The position numbers and the translations under genes are program-made. Positions 51,952 to 62,099 of a stretch of DNA of 64,000 bases are shown in pieces. This DNA comes from Vairimorpha ceranae. Its lineage: Eukaryota > Microsporidia > Nosematidae. Position 1 is the stretch's first letter; each line of letters opens with the position of its first letter. Under the pieces are notes generated by a model. That model ran no database searches. It had not been told where the DNA came from and saw nothing but the letters and a program-made list of their open reading frames with translations. Location of the stretch: positions 106,243 to 170,242 of the forward strand of contig NW_020169298.1 of NCBI RefSeq assembly GCF_000988165.1. The letters are read 5' to 3'.

Positions 51952-53151
51952 TTAATGATGTTCTGCAAAAGTGGTATTCTCAGTTTTACGCTCATTATTA
52001 TAAAAATTCTTTTTTGTGCCTTTTAAAGACTCTTCGTCATGTTTTTTCGTACTAGTTGTAGGATTTTCCCCGTTCTTTTCATTATTAAAAAGCTCTTCGT
52101 CATGTTTTTTCGTACTAGTTGTAGGATTTTCCCCGTTCTTTTCATTATCAAAAAGCTCCTTGTCATTTTTTTCTGTATCAGTCATAGGATTTTCATCTTT
52201 CTGCTCACTTATTTTTAGTTTATTTGTAAAAATTCTTTCTAGTATTCTTTTGAGGGTAATTACTTTACTAAGTATCCTGTACCTTACTTTAAATAATTCT
52301 AAAAAAGGTCTTAAAAATTTATCTTTACCAGGGTCTTCTAATTCCTGTATTTTTTTTATTACAGTTTCGTTCACATTATTACATTTGGAAGGTTCTACGA
52401 AGTTCAGGCCATTCTTAAGCAAAAATAGCTTTTTTAGATAGGATTCTTGTTTATTTTTATCAACGTAACTTACTGGTACTAAAGTTATACTATCAACCGT
52501 TTCATAGTGTGTCTTATTGAAAAGAGGTTTTAAATCATTAAACCATTTATAATTAGTTTTGAATTTTTTTTTAATAAATTCGTATTCATTTTTATATTCT
52601 GAATGATATTCTTGCGAAAAGCTCATAGCAGCCAACATAATAGCTTTCAAGTCATAAATTTGGCCTCTAAGTTCTTCCTCCGTCACATTCTTAAATTTTC
52701 TGGATTCTAAAAAATCTTTACATTTTTCTTTGTTTTTTAAAAATCTTATTATTACATATTTATTACGACGAAAATAATTCATATAGCAATTCAAGTCAAT
52801 TATAGGATTTTTGACGATAAAGGCTGCTCTTTCATAAAGCGCTTTAATACCATTAATTTGGTCCATACAAACAAGAATGGAATTTAAATCACCCAGCGCT
52901 TTCTTTTCAAGATTCTCTTTAAATAATTTTATACGATGTCCCATATGACATAAAGCATCTTTCTGTATCATACAAGACTCCTGCTTTAATCTTGCTAGCG
53001 ATTCTAATATTATTTCTCTGTCATCCATAGAGTTCAAATCAGTTTGTTCAGCACCACAAACAGCCTCTTTGTGTGTCTTTGTAACACATTCTAATGTATC
53101 TGAACAATAGTATAATGTTAAAAACTTTAGTAATACAAAAATTTCGTACAT
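51952..53151 (-). CDS. Secreted hypothetical protein with C-terminal 21-aa repeats (399 aa), helical family member 2
   Basis: Not recognised. An N-terminal hydrophobic stretch (MYEIFVLLKFLTLYYCSD) is a likely signal peptide. The middle ~270 residues are helical with spaced Cys (ECVTK, AVCGAE, SCMIQ, LCHMG, LVCMD), and the last ~85 residues contain three tandem 21-aa units, two nearly identical (ending ENPTTSTKKHDEELF) and one diverged. The pattern of the helical part resembles the 482-aa protein at 46663-48111. Low-complexity acidic tails of this kind are common in lineage-specific secreted proteins. CCCC on the coding strand (GGGG at 53154-53157) lies just before the ATG. Confidence 0.78.
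   Translation of the reverse strand: MYEIFVLLKFLTLYYCSDTLECVTKTHKEAVCGAEQTDLNSMDDREIILESLARLKQESCMIQKDALCHMGHRIKLFKENLEKKALGDLNSILVCMDQINGIKALYERAAFIVKNPIIDLNCYMNYFRRNKYVIIRFLKNKEKCKDFLESRKFKNVTEEELRGQIYDLKAIMLAAMSFSQEYHSEYKNEYEFIKKKFKTNYKWFNDLKPLFNKTHYETVDSITLVPVSYVDKNKQESYLKKLFLLKNGLNFVEPSKCNNVNETVIKKIQELEDPGKDKFLRPFLELFKVRYRILSKVITLKRILERIFTNKLKISEQKDENPMTDTEKNDKELFDNEKNGENPTTSTKKHDEELFNNEKNGENPTTSTKKHDEESLKGTKKNFYNNERKTENTTFAEHH
52031..52219 (-). repeat. Three tandem 63-bp units in the 399-aa gene
   Basis: Units start at 52031, 52094 and 52157; the first two are almost identical and the third diverged. 63 bp equals 21 codons, so the frame is kept. Such in-frame arrays can expand or contract between strains. 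Confidence 0.85.
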
Positions 53152-53157
53152 TTGGGG

Positions 53158-53777
53158 ATGAGAGTTTATTTTGATCTTTTATAAAAAAAAAATCATGATT
53201 TTTGCAAATATTCAAATTTATTGGTCATTGTAATCTAGTCGTTTGTCGATAAAAAAATATAACGTATTAATTGGCTCAATTTGGAAAGTTGCTTAATTAA
53301 TTTTTTTAATAAAAATTTGCATAAGGAGATACCAAAATTTTACTCCAAGCTAGAAAGCTATACATTTACATTTTTCTCAACTTGAAAAGTGTCTTAATTA
53401 ATTTTTAACAAAAATTTGCATAAGGAGATACCAAGATTTTTATTCCAAGCTAGAAAGCTGTACATTTATATTTTTTTTATTTATACTTTAATTTTTATGA
53501 GAATAAACTTTTGAATACAAGCATATATCTATTCTAAAGTACTAAAGATGACACTAGAAAGTTTATATATTCAGAATGAAATAAAATATACAATATTAAC
53601 GTCATTTGTAAAATAAAGAGTGTGCAATATATAACAAAAACATTATATTTTTATTTAATTAAAAATTTGTTTAGTTTTTTATAAATTTTAAAATTTGGCT
53701 AAAAATTTTACTAAATTGTGAGTTAAAATATTTTTTAAATTTTTAAACATGCAAGTGTTCTAGAACAATCATTTTAT
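53158..53777. other. Spacer with a 101-bp tandem duplication
   Basis: The stretch between the secreted gene and Cdc20. It contains two consecutive copies of a ~101-bp unit (53275-53375 and 53376-53475), both including TTTGCATAAGGAGATACCAA and CCAAGCTAGAAAGCT. No gene seen. Confidence 0.55.
53275..53475. repeat. Two tandem 101-bp copies
   Basis: Copy 1 starts CTCAATTTGGAAAG at 53275, copy 2 CTCAACTTGAAAAG at 53376. They differ by a few substitutions and small length changes in the T/A run. They lie about 125-325 bp upstream of the start of the 399-aa secreted gene. Confidence 0.85.
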
Positions 53778-54812
53778 TTATCTTATTTCTATTTCATTAT
53801 GTGTATCACCATATATCTCCCAGAATTTTATACTACAATCTGCTGACCCTGTTACGAAATATTTCTCATCTTTAGACACAGAAAAATGTATGACTCTATT
53901 TTTATGACCTAAATATTGCCTGTTACAATTGAAATTATAAACCCCGCACAAGCGTATATCATCTTTAGAATATCCATGTGTACTTAATATTTGATTGTTA
54001 TGTAACCATTTAAGATTACACACCTGTGAACCATAATCTACAGATTTTAATAGTGGCGAACTATTAGAATTATTTATAAGATTTATATCCCATAATTTTA
54101 CTGTTTTATCTGCTGTACCTCCACCAGTAACAAATAAATTTGCACTTACAGGCGACCAGGAAACGGCTTTTATTGCAGCTTTATGCTGTGTACACTTTGT
54201 CAGTGGAACATCTAAATTTCTACGGTCATAAACATACAATTTATTATCATTTCCTCCTGTAACAAGATGCTTATAATTTTTACTTAGATCCATCCCACAC
54301 ACTTCTTGGTTATGTTGTAAGATACTATGAATTATTTTATTTATTCTACTATCTATAACCTTACATCTTTTATCTCTACTACCAGTAAAAATATTAGTAT
54401 TCTCTATTTTAAGAACACCTATTCTTGACTTATGAAATAAATGACGTGTAGATTGCTCTTTACATATGTCTACTATATGCATGTACCCTGAACTTGTGCC
54501 CAGTATTATTTTATTACCCATTCCTTTTACCGATGTAATACAATTATCACTAATTGTCTGTAAATGGGATGTCTTGCTTGTATGAAAATCATGAATAAAT
54601 ACAGAATCGTCTATTGCAAAATACACTTTGTCATTGTACCAGTCAATAAGATTTGAATAAAAATCATCTACCAATGATTTGGTTTTAATTTCTCTGTATG
54701 CTTGTGATGTAACTATAGGAGTAAATTTTCTAGGTAAAGAAAAACTATACCTCTCATCATAATCTTTATAATTATAATTACTAATGAAAGGACTTTTGAA
54801 ATGTCTATCCAT
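53778..54812 (-). CDS. Cdc20/Cdh1-type APC/C activator
   Basis: WD40 propeller that brings substrates to the anaphase-promoting complex. 344 aa from the ATG at 54812. Visible: LVDDFYSNLIDWYNDKVYFA (Cdc20-family start of the propeller), HKAAIKAVSWSPVSANLFVTGGGTADKTVKLWD, VCNLKWLHNNQILSTHGYSKDDI, HKNRVIHFSVSKDEKYFVTGSADCSIKFWEI, and the C-terminal Ile-Arg (ending EIEIR) that docks on the APC/C. The N-terminal C-box is reduced; DERYSFSLPRKF may be a remnant. The frame also opens from a TTG at 54842, not a normal start. Whether it is Cdc20 or Cdh1 is not decidable. Confidence 0.9.
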   Translation of the reverse strand: MDRHFKSPFISNYNYKDYDERYSFSLPRKFTPIVTSQAYREIKTKSLVDDFYSNLIDWYNDKVYFAIDDSVFIHDFHTSKTSHLQTISDNCITSVKGMGNKIILGTSSGYMHIVDICKEQSTRHLFHKSRIGVLKIENTNIFTGSRDKRCKVIDSRINKIIHSILQHNQEVCGMDLSKNYKHLVTGGNDNKLYVYDRRNLDVPLTKCTQHKAAIKAVSWSPVSANLFVTGGGTADKTVKLWDINLINNSNSSPLLKSVDYGSQVCNLKWLHNNQILSTHGYSKDDIRLCGVYNFNCNRQYLGHKNRVIHFSVSKDEKYFVTGSADCSIKFWEIYGDTHNEIEIR

Positions 54813-55226
54813 ATTGTTTATTATGTAAACACTTTTATGCAAAAAATGATTGTTTCAAAAAAATAAACATTTTAATTTTAAACAATAATGTAATAGTATT
54901 TAGATATTTGTAAACTACAATGAAATATTTTTTAGATATAAAGAAATAGACAACGAGGAATAAGCTTCAAAATGGAAATAATGAAGTTAGAGCTGTAAAA
55001 TTAAAAGTAAATAAAAAATGAAAAAAAGTTATTATTCAACTATGGAACAATTTAACTGTTTTCTTTTTTAATTAAAAAATTAAAATTTTACCAGAATTTT
55101 GCAGGCTTAAAGACATCAATATATCTTTATTATCACCTGTTGTTAGATCATCAAGAATTAAAATTATATAAAAAAGAATTGGTAAATATTTAAAACATGC
55201 AAAAAAATAAAATTTTGTATTTATAT
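54813..55226. other. AT-rich spacer
   Basis: Between the Cdc20 start and the MOT1 stop; no gene recognised. Confidence 0.5.
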
Positions 55227-58200
55227 TTATTTACTAAATCTTTCTAACAAATCTTGTGTATTCATGGTCTCAATATCAGCATTTTGTTGTGTAACTACAC
55301 TAGAAGCTATAAATACTTTAAAACTTTGTAAATCCATAACTTTTTCTTCTATACTATCTTTAGTAATTAATCGAAACACATTTACAGTATTTTTTTGGCC
55401 AATACGATGTGCACGATCCATGGCTTGTAAATCATTAAAAGGATTCCAATCATGTTCATAAAAAATGACTGTATCAGCTCCTGTTAAATTTAATCCCAAT
55501 CCACCTATGTGCGTAGTGAGAAATAAAATGGGAATATTCCCTGTATTAAAATCTAGGGCGATTTTGGCTCTTTTTGATGCAGGTACAGAACCATCAAGTC
55601 TTAGATATTTTAAATTGTATTTCTTTTTAAAATCTTGTAATACGAAATCTATCGTAGTTTTGTACTGAAAAAAAATTAATATTTTGTTTTTAATATCTTC
55701 TCCTCCGTACAAATTAATGATATCTTCTAAACCTTTCATTTTACATGACACTTCTGATGATGTCTTAAAATACAAAATATGAGAAGCAGCATTTAAAAGA
55801 TCTCTGGTTCTTTTCAATCCATCACATTTATTTTGAATTGATTTATAATTTACATTTTCTAAACTGCTGCCATCTTCTTCAATATTAACATAAATACTTT
55901 TTTGTTCGGGGCCCATTTCAACTAAAATATCTCTAATAATCTTAGGAGGTAAATCTGTTAAAACATCAACCTTTAATCTTCGTAAAATAAAAGGAAGTAT
56001 TTGTTTATTAAGATTTTCAAGTCTACTATGAATTTTATTCATTTCATTATCTGACATTTTTGCAGAAATGTAAGGAATTTCTTTAACAGATCCCAAATAA
56101 CCCGGCATAATCAAATTAAATAAAGAAACCAAGTCTTCTACACTGTTATGAACAGGTGTACCAGTCAATATAAGCTTACGCTTACATGTAATTTTATTAA
56201 TTCTCTGATAAAGTAATGTTGATGAATTTCGTAAAATATGCCCTTCATCAAAAATGACATAAAACCAATTTTCGTTAATAAAACTTAAATACTCATTTCT
56301 GAAGGAGTCGTAACTGATTATTAAAATATTATAATCTTCATTCTTATTTTTCTTATAACATATAGATTTAATATCAGGAAAAAAATTATCAATTTCACTT
56401 TTCCAATGTCCAGTTAAACTTGATGGACAAATAACAAGAACTTTCTTTTCTGTGGCGTAGATTTCACTACAAATAAAAGATAAAACTTGAATAGTTTTTC
56501 CTAAACCCATATCATCTGCTAAAATCCCATTTAAATTAAATTTATACAAAAAATTAATCCACTTAACTCCATCAAGTTGATACTTCCTCAAAACAACTTT
56601 TATAGGACATTTTATTTTGTAATCTTCAATTTTATTATTGTCCAAAAGACATTCTAAATCTTTCTTTGACTCCAAAATTTTTTCAATCCACAAACTTGAA
56701 ATTACTGATTTCATTCTAAAATTTAATCTAGGTATTATATACGAAAATATTTTTGATGCGCTTTCTTGAGTTTCTGAAGATGCAATTAAGCCTAATAATG
56801 GCTTAACTAACACGGGAAAATAAGAGTAATCAATGTGAGATATTAAAGGTTCAAGTAAATTTAAATCCATTTTCTTCAAAATTCTCTCTATAAAATCTTC
56901 AGTATAGGAAATACTACACAGGAATCCTTTTAATATATCAATATAATTATTATTATATGCTTCATCATATAAAAATCTGAGATTTTCTAAAAAATCTATA
57001 TAATAAAAAATTGTCTTACTAAAAAACTGTGACTTTTTACTGTCATCTAAAATTGTTTTGTAAAAATTATGAGAAAAAAGTCTATTTTTAAAATACTTAA
57101 AAAATATAAGAAAATTTTCATAATCTAACAATAAACAGTTATATGCACTATTAATGAAAGAATCAAAAACAATGACATTAGAATCATATGCAGATATTAA
57201 TAAATTGGTGTAAAATTCTAAATATTCTACACAAGTTTCATACTTGTAAAAATTAATCAAATTGTTAGTTAATAAAGGATATTCATAGACCACTGTATAC
57301 CTTAAAAAATCCACATAAATACTTTCACCCATAGGATGTAATGATAACTTTTCTGGATTATTGATTTTGTTTTCTAGTTCTTTGAATGGAACAAGTTTGA
57401 TATCTAAAAATCTATCATAAACATCCTTTAGTAAAATTTCATTTTCTAGTTTTTTCCTCTTAATTTTTTCTTCATTTATGCATTTAAAATTAATTATTAT
57501 ATTTTTAAAAACACACCCAATTAAAGTATTGGGTATGTAATTACAATCAAATTCAGTAACTTTTTCAAAAATTAATTTAAACAATTCCACTCTGTTTTTC
57601 AATATAATATTTTTACCTAAAACCTTAATTCCACTTTTTGTAAAATACAAGTCATCATAAGATACAAAATCATTAGAATTATATGGTTCATAAAGAGAGG
57701 TTCCTAATATCGAGATAAAATGCTTAATAAAATCAGAACTAAGATTTTTATCCTTAAGAATACAAACAGCTTCATTTCGAATTTCATCTTTTTCATCAAT
57801 TAAAATCAGTTCAGCGAATAAAAAAAATAAAGAGTCATTATTCATAGACTCTGCCAATTTAAGAATACTTTTTCTTACATCAGAAATAGGTGAAGTAAAA
57901 TAATTATAAAGAATAGAAAAATCATCTATTTTAGATGGACATAAAGCCAATAATTGTATTATCGAAACTTTAGATACAGAAATATCCTCATTGTCTTTAA
58001 TATTCATAAAACATCTATCAAAAACAATATTCTTGTCACAATATTCAAAAAAGTATATTAATAAATCAGCAGCTAAAAACTTTACGTCTTCATCTTTACA
58101 TTGAAGTAAATTTTGACATTTTTCGCATACCCTTACTTTATCAACAATGTATGATTTTAAATATGTAAGTGCTAATAAACCAGAATATTGTGTTTGCCAA

Positions 58201-58958
58201 TCATCATCATCACAGAATTTAATCAATTCATCGATAATACTGTTTTCAGATATTCTTGGATAAATACAACCAAGTAACTGTGCTGCAGTTTCTCTAACAG
58301 GAGCAGTAACACGATCTTCTACAAAATCAGTAAATTTATCTGATTTTAATATTTCATAAATTTTTAAAAAAAGTGTAGAATCCACTTTGATCTCAATTTG
58401 ACCATTGGTTTCAGAGTTAAAAATTGCACAATATGCCAAAAATGCTCCATGCCTTTTATTCCACTCGTAGTTTAGTAAATTGTTGGTAAGGTTTTCAAAA
58501 AAATCATAAACATTCTCTATGTTTTTATCTTGTATTTTCTTTTTTTTAATCGTTATATTAGAATCGGATTTAAAATCTATTTCATTAACAATATTTGCTT
58601 TTACATGTTCAAGACCTGCTAACTTCTTTAACAATTTTTTTTGCTCCTTCATCGATAACTTCTTACCTTCAAATTCTTCACCAGTAGATCCTAAATATTC
58701 TTCTCTTTTTTCAAAATATTCAATCTTGAAGTCAGTAACTAGCTTAAATTGGAACATTATTGACTTTAAAATCTCAGCTCCATTTATTCTATCGTCAAAA
58801 TTGTGTGAAACAAGAAGCTTATAAATATTTTTAACAATATAAGGAGTAAAATCAACATACTCCCTTATTTGAGATGTAAGTTCTTCAGTAGTGTATTTCT
58901 TTAACAATTTCGGATTCGAAGAAGAAAGAATGTTAAAAAATTTTTCTAATTTATTCAT
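55227..58958 (-). CDS. MOT1: MOT1/BTAF1 Swi2/Snf2 ATPase
   Basis: Removes TBP from DNA and redistributes it; nuclear. 1243 aa (yeast 1867). N-terminal HEAT-like helices (MNKLEKFFNILSSSNPKLLKKY..., repeated helical pairs to about residue 780) that contact TBP, then the ATPase: ILADDMGLGKTIQVLSF at about 818, DEGHILRN at about 906, LILTGTPVHNSVEDLVSLFNLIMPGYLG, and QAMDRAHRIGQKNTVNVFRLI at about 1180. The final IASSVVTQQNADIETMNTQDLLERF is typical of MOT1. CCC (GGG at 58959-58961) is directly before the ATG. Family clear. Confidence 0.95.
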   Translation of the reverse strand: MNKLEKFFNILSSSNPKLLKKYTTEELTSQIREYVDFTPYIVKNIYKLLVSHNFDDRINGAEILKSIMFQFKLVTDFKIEYFEKREEYLGSTGEEFEGKKLSMKEQKKLLKKLAGLEHVKANIVNEIDFKSDSNITIKKKKIQDKNIENVYDFFENLTNNLLNYEWNKRHGAFLAYCAIFNSETNGQIEIKVDSTLFLKIYEILKSDKFTDFVEDRVTAPVRETAAQLLGCIYPRISENSIIDELIKFCDDDDWQTQYSGLLALTYLKSYIVDKVRVCEKCQNLLQCKDEDVKFLAADLLIYFFEYCDKNIVFDRCFMNIKDNEDISVSKVSIIQLLALCPSKIDDFSILYNYFTSPISDVRKSILKLAESMNNDSLFFLFAELILIDEKDEIRNEAVCILKDKNLSSDFIKHFISILGTSLYEPYNSNDFVSYDDLYFTKSGIKVLGKNIILKNRVELFKLIFEKVTEFDCNYIPNTLIGCVFKNIIINFKCINEEKIKRKKLENEILLKDVYDRFLDIKLVPFKELENKINNPEKLSLHPMGESIYVDFLRYTVVYEYPLLTNNLINFYKYETCVEYLEFYTNLLISAYDSNVIVFDSFINSAYNCLLLDYENFLIFFKYFKNRLFSHNFYKTILDDSKKSQFFSKTIFYYIDFLENLRFLYDEAYNNNYIDILKGFLCSISYTEDFIERILKKMDLNLLEPLISHIDYSYFPVLVKPLLGLIASSETQESASKIFSYIIPRLNFRMKSVISSLWIEKILESKKDLECLLDNNKIEDYKIKCPIKVVLRKYQLDGVKWINFLYKFNLNGILADDMGLGKTIQVLSFICSEIYATEKKVLVICPSSLTGHWKSEIDNFFPDIKSICYKKNKNEDYNILIISYDSFRNEYLSFINENWFYVIFDEGHILRNSSTLLYQRINKITCKRKLILTGTPVHNSVEDLVSLFNLIMPGYLGSVKEIPYISAKMSDNEMNKIHSRLENLNKQILPFILRRLKVDVLTDLPPKIIRDILVEMGPEQKSIYVNIEEDGSSLENVNYKSIQNKCDGLKRTRDLLNAASHILYFKTSSEVSCKMKGLEDIINLYGGEDIKNKILIFFQYKTTIDFVLQDFKKKYNLKYLRLDGSVPASKRAKIALDFNTGNIPILFLTTHIGGLGLNLTGADTVIFYEHDWNPFNDLQAMDRAHRIGQKNTVNVFRLITKDSIEEKVMDLQSFKVFIASSVVTQQNADIETMNTQDLLERFSK

Positions 58959-58961
58959 GGG

Positions 58962-59925
58962 CTTACAAAAATTTTGTATTTATATAAAAAGGGCATAAAA
59001 AATTACATAAAAGAAATATAAACAAATTTGTAAACAAATTAAATTTCTATAAATGTGTTAAAGCTTTATAATTATAAACAAAAATTAAGGTCTCATGACA
59101 CACAATGACAATTAAATAATATTTTGTAAAAACATATGTTAAATATGAGCAGATTATAACTTTATATTAAAAACTTAAAAATTAATTATTACTTAAAAAG
59201 TTTGTTTATTTTTTACATAGAAGCTTTGCATAGTTGAATATTTTTGTTTCTGCTACTTATAGTACATTTACAATATGTTCATAAAATATTAAGAGGATAT
59301 ATGCTTTGTTTCTAAAGTGTAGATAACTAATGATAAAAACTTAATATAACGTATATGTCTACAAAATTATATAAATATTTAACTAGAAAAGTTAATTGAA
59401 GTTATATAAAATATCTAATAAACTTTACTTTTCTATTGTTAGTATTGCGCTGATAAATGATGTTTAAAATTAATTTACTTAAATTTTGTTTAAATTAATT
59501 TAAATAAACATATATGTAAAACAAAAAATAATTTCTTTTCAATACATAAAAATTGTTAAACATTTTTTTGTGTAAAATAGTGCCTTAACATTAAATTTGA
59601 TTTAAATGTCTAGATTCAAAAAATAGGAACTTAAAAGTAATTGTAATCTCTTGTTAACTATCTGTTGACATGCCTAAGTGTTTTTAACATTTCTTGCATA
59701 AAATAAATATAAACTTCAAGAAACAGAGTAAACTTTTATCACTTTCTACATATAATCTCTATCTATCTAAGGTTATCTTGACAAAAATTCAATAAGATTT
59801 AATTTTAATAAAAAAAAATTATATTCAATAGCTTTTTCAACAGTTAATCTCAAAACTTTTACTAAAAGTTTTACAAGTATGCTTAACTAGCCGTGATTTT
59901 TTAACAATAATTTTTATCCATAAAA
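58962..59925. other. AT-rich spacer
   Basis: No gene or RNA recognised. Confidence 0.5.
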
Positions 59926-60159
59926 ATGTTTTTTGTCATTTCCTTGCTAAACATATTCTGTACAAAAATAAAAATTAAAAATACAAGCGAAGGATACGTT
60001 TTTTATGTAAATGGAACAAGTGATAAAATACACATGAAGCCGCTGACTATCTCTTTTTTAAATGAAAAGAATGAACTGAAAAATACTAAAGAAAGTTTGA
60101 AAACAAGAAAAGATAAACAATCGGCGTTAACATTCTTTGAATTTGATGATACTTTTTGA
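59926..60159 (+). CDS. Possible small secreted protein (77 aa)
   Basis: The protein begins MFFVISLLNIFCTKI, a plausible signal peptide, followed by a charged stretch with short strands (GYVFYVNGTSDKIHMKPLTISFLNEKNELKN). No family is recognised and no CCC/GGG precedes the ATG, so it may be a chance ORF in a long gene-poor spacer. Listed because of the hydrophobic start and because the 3' half is protein-like. Confidence 0.35.
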   Translation: MFFVISLLNIFCTKIKIKNTSEGYVFYVNGTSDKIHMKPLTISFLNEKNELKNTKESLKTRKDKQSALTFFEFDDTF

Positions 60160-60635
60160 AATTTAAATCTTAAATTTTTTGTAAAAATGTTTCTCGCAAT
60201 ATTTTTTTATGTTTTATCTTCTACTTTTATTTTATGACTCCTTTTTTATAAAAACTCAATTTTACAAGACTTAGGGTAAAATGTGATAAAATACTACACA
60301 TACAAATTCTTGTATACGTCAATTATGTATCAACTTAATTTTGTCACCACAATTCTCATACGCAACATTTTTAAAGGTAAATAAAAGACATTGTTTTGTT
60401 CAAAAATGCAATTTTAAACGTAAAAGGAGTACATAAGAAATTCCGTGGATAATGATATAATATATTTAAAGATTATTTGCATCAAAAATTGTTAATTTAT
60501 CAAAAAATAATTTTAATTGCGTTATTTTAAATTATATATTAATAATAACATTTAATTTAATTTATGTAACCAATTCTTAAAAATAAAATTTGATTTGTAC
60601 ACTTAACAATATAAGAAAATTTTGTTTTAAATCCA
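60160..60635. other. AT-rich spacer
   Basis: No gene or RNA recognised. Confidence 0.5.
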
Positions 60636-61205
60636 ATGGCATCTAAAGAAAACTCATCTGATTCTAAAGAAAAATCAAAAAAATCCATGTCTTCGGAACT
60701 TAAAGAATCAACAAGTACTGCAGCAAATATAGGTTCTGCTACATTTTCAAGTACAACGTATGATACTACAGATTATACTAATGATCCTACATTTACTGAT
60801 CCATCAGTCATAACTTTGCCAATTGAAGAAGAAATGCCTTCAATTGACAGACCTTCGACCATGGAATTTGATCCTCAAATATTGGAACCTACTACGACCG
60901 CGTATGAAGAAAATGTAATTTTGGATAGGAATGCCAATCCAGTAAGAGAGTTGGGCTTCCAAGAAAAGATCGCATTACCGAACGATTTTAGTCCTAACGA
61001 TGTTAAACTGCAAGTTGAAACAGACGGATTTACGGTTTTTTGTGACAAAGAGCAGCCATCAGATTCTAAAGTTCAAACAAGTTCATACCACCAGATGAAA
61101 TATTCAAGAATGTTTGACAGACCTATTCGAGAAGTATATATGGAAGTAATTGAAGGTAAAATACTTGTTGTTGGAGAGTTTGCAGATTATGATTATCCTC
61201 AATAA
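60636..61205 (+). CDS. Small heat-shock (HSP20-like) protein
   Basis: 189 aa. The first ~85 residues are Ser/Thr/acidic low complexity (ASKENSSDSKEKSKKSMSSEL...). The rest resembles the alpha-crystallin domain: LGFQEKIALPNDFSPNDVKLQVETDGFTVFCDKEQ (strands 2-5, the F-x-x-x-LP-x-x-x-x-x-DV pattern), MKYSRMFDRPIREVYMEVIEGKILVVGEFADYDY (strands 6-9). Such proteins bind unfolding proteins, or in microsporidia may sit in the spore wall. No signal peptide. The start is the first Met; an ATCC lies just before it. Good fold-level match, moderate certainty. Confidence 0.72.
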   Translation: MASKENSSDSKEKSKKSMSSELKESTSTAANIGSATFSSTTYDTTDYTNDPTFTDPSVITLPIEEEMPSIDRPSTMEFDPQILEPTTTAYEENVILDRNANPVRELGFQEKIALPNDFSPNDVKLQVETDGFTVFCDKEQPSDSKVQTSSYHQMKYSRMFDRPIREVYMEVIEGKILVVGEFADYDYPQ

Positions 61206-61544
61206 AACCATTTTATGATATTAAATTTTAAAAATATGTTTATGAAAAAAGTATAAATTAAACTTTTATTTATCTTTTTTTTATTTTATTGATTATTGTA
61301 AACCACTACAGTGTTTGTATAGATACAGACTAATAAATCCCAATGTTCTAACATATAATGGGATATTGACTACATAATCGGCTTTAATAAATAAATCAAA
61401 TTTATGAATATAAAAAGCTTAAATTTAAATTAAAATGCTTAAAATGACCTTATAAATTTGAATATGGCAAGTCGTTTCAATGGTTAATTTATTGAAGAAT
61501 AAATGGTTGAATTACATGAAGTTTATGTGCGAGGTTAAAGCCCT
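61206..61544. other. AT-rich spacer
   Basis: No gene. An AATCCCA / TGGGATT inverted phrase near 61335-61370 could fold as a hairpin. Confidence 0.4.
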
Positions 61545-62060
61545 CCACAATGAGAGCGTCCACGTCGCGGAGGGTGGGACTGGGGTTTTATAACTACCGG
61601 TGCGAATCTCATAAGTCTTACCAATACCTTCTGGCTGCTGGCATGGTAAGTAGGATCAGCGATATCCTTGGGGTGAGTAGACCCATTGCCGGATAAAAGA
61701 GTCCGTTACCCTTCGGGGAATCTTAAGTCTTTCTTCCAAGAAAGTAGGGCAAGCTATGCTCTTGGGATGTGAGATCCAGTGCCGGTTGGGAGAAGCCGTT
61801 ACCCTTCGGGGAATCTTCAAAAAACACACAACCTGGGGAGGGTTTGGCAAGCTGCTGACGCCGTAGCATTTGCGTTGGATCAGGTCAGATCCTTAAACTG
61901 ACGATTGAGTCAGGCGTGTTATCCCTAGAACCCTGCTCAGCGCAGGTCACGGTCTTCATGACTGTTGGATGTTTAATCCTAAGGGATCCCCTTTCTTCCT
62001 ACAAGCAAGGCCGTAATGGTATGCTGGAGTGTGTCTCAAATTATTGGATGTGTTGGAGTT
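61545..62060. repeat. GC-rich block with 93-bp tandem duplication
   Basis: Much richer in GC than anything around it. Two imperfect units begin at about 61667 and 61760; both contain GTTACCCTTCGGGGAATCTT and GCAAGCT. An inverted phrase CCCTCC...GGAGGG lies near 61540-61580. A 64-codon minus ORF (61656-61850) spans the duplication and is therefore internally repetitive. It may be the untranslated end of a retroelement or of the adjoining Merlin transposon, or a structured RNA, but nothing decides. Confidence 0.6.
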
Positions 62061-62099
62061 TTTACTTGCTCTGTTGGGCTTTTCTACAATGTACCAATA

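Noticed and set aside
52016..52441. 141-codon plus-strand repetitive ORF
   Set aside because: Antisense of the in-frame 63-bp repeats of the 399-aa gene.
54813..54842. Cdc20 extension from a TTG
   Set aside because: Not a normal start codon; first ATG is at 54812.
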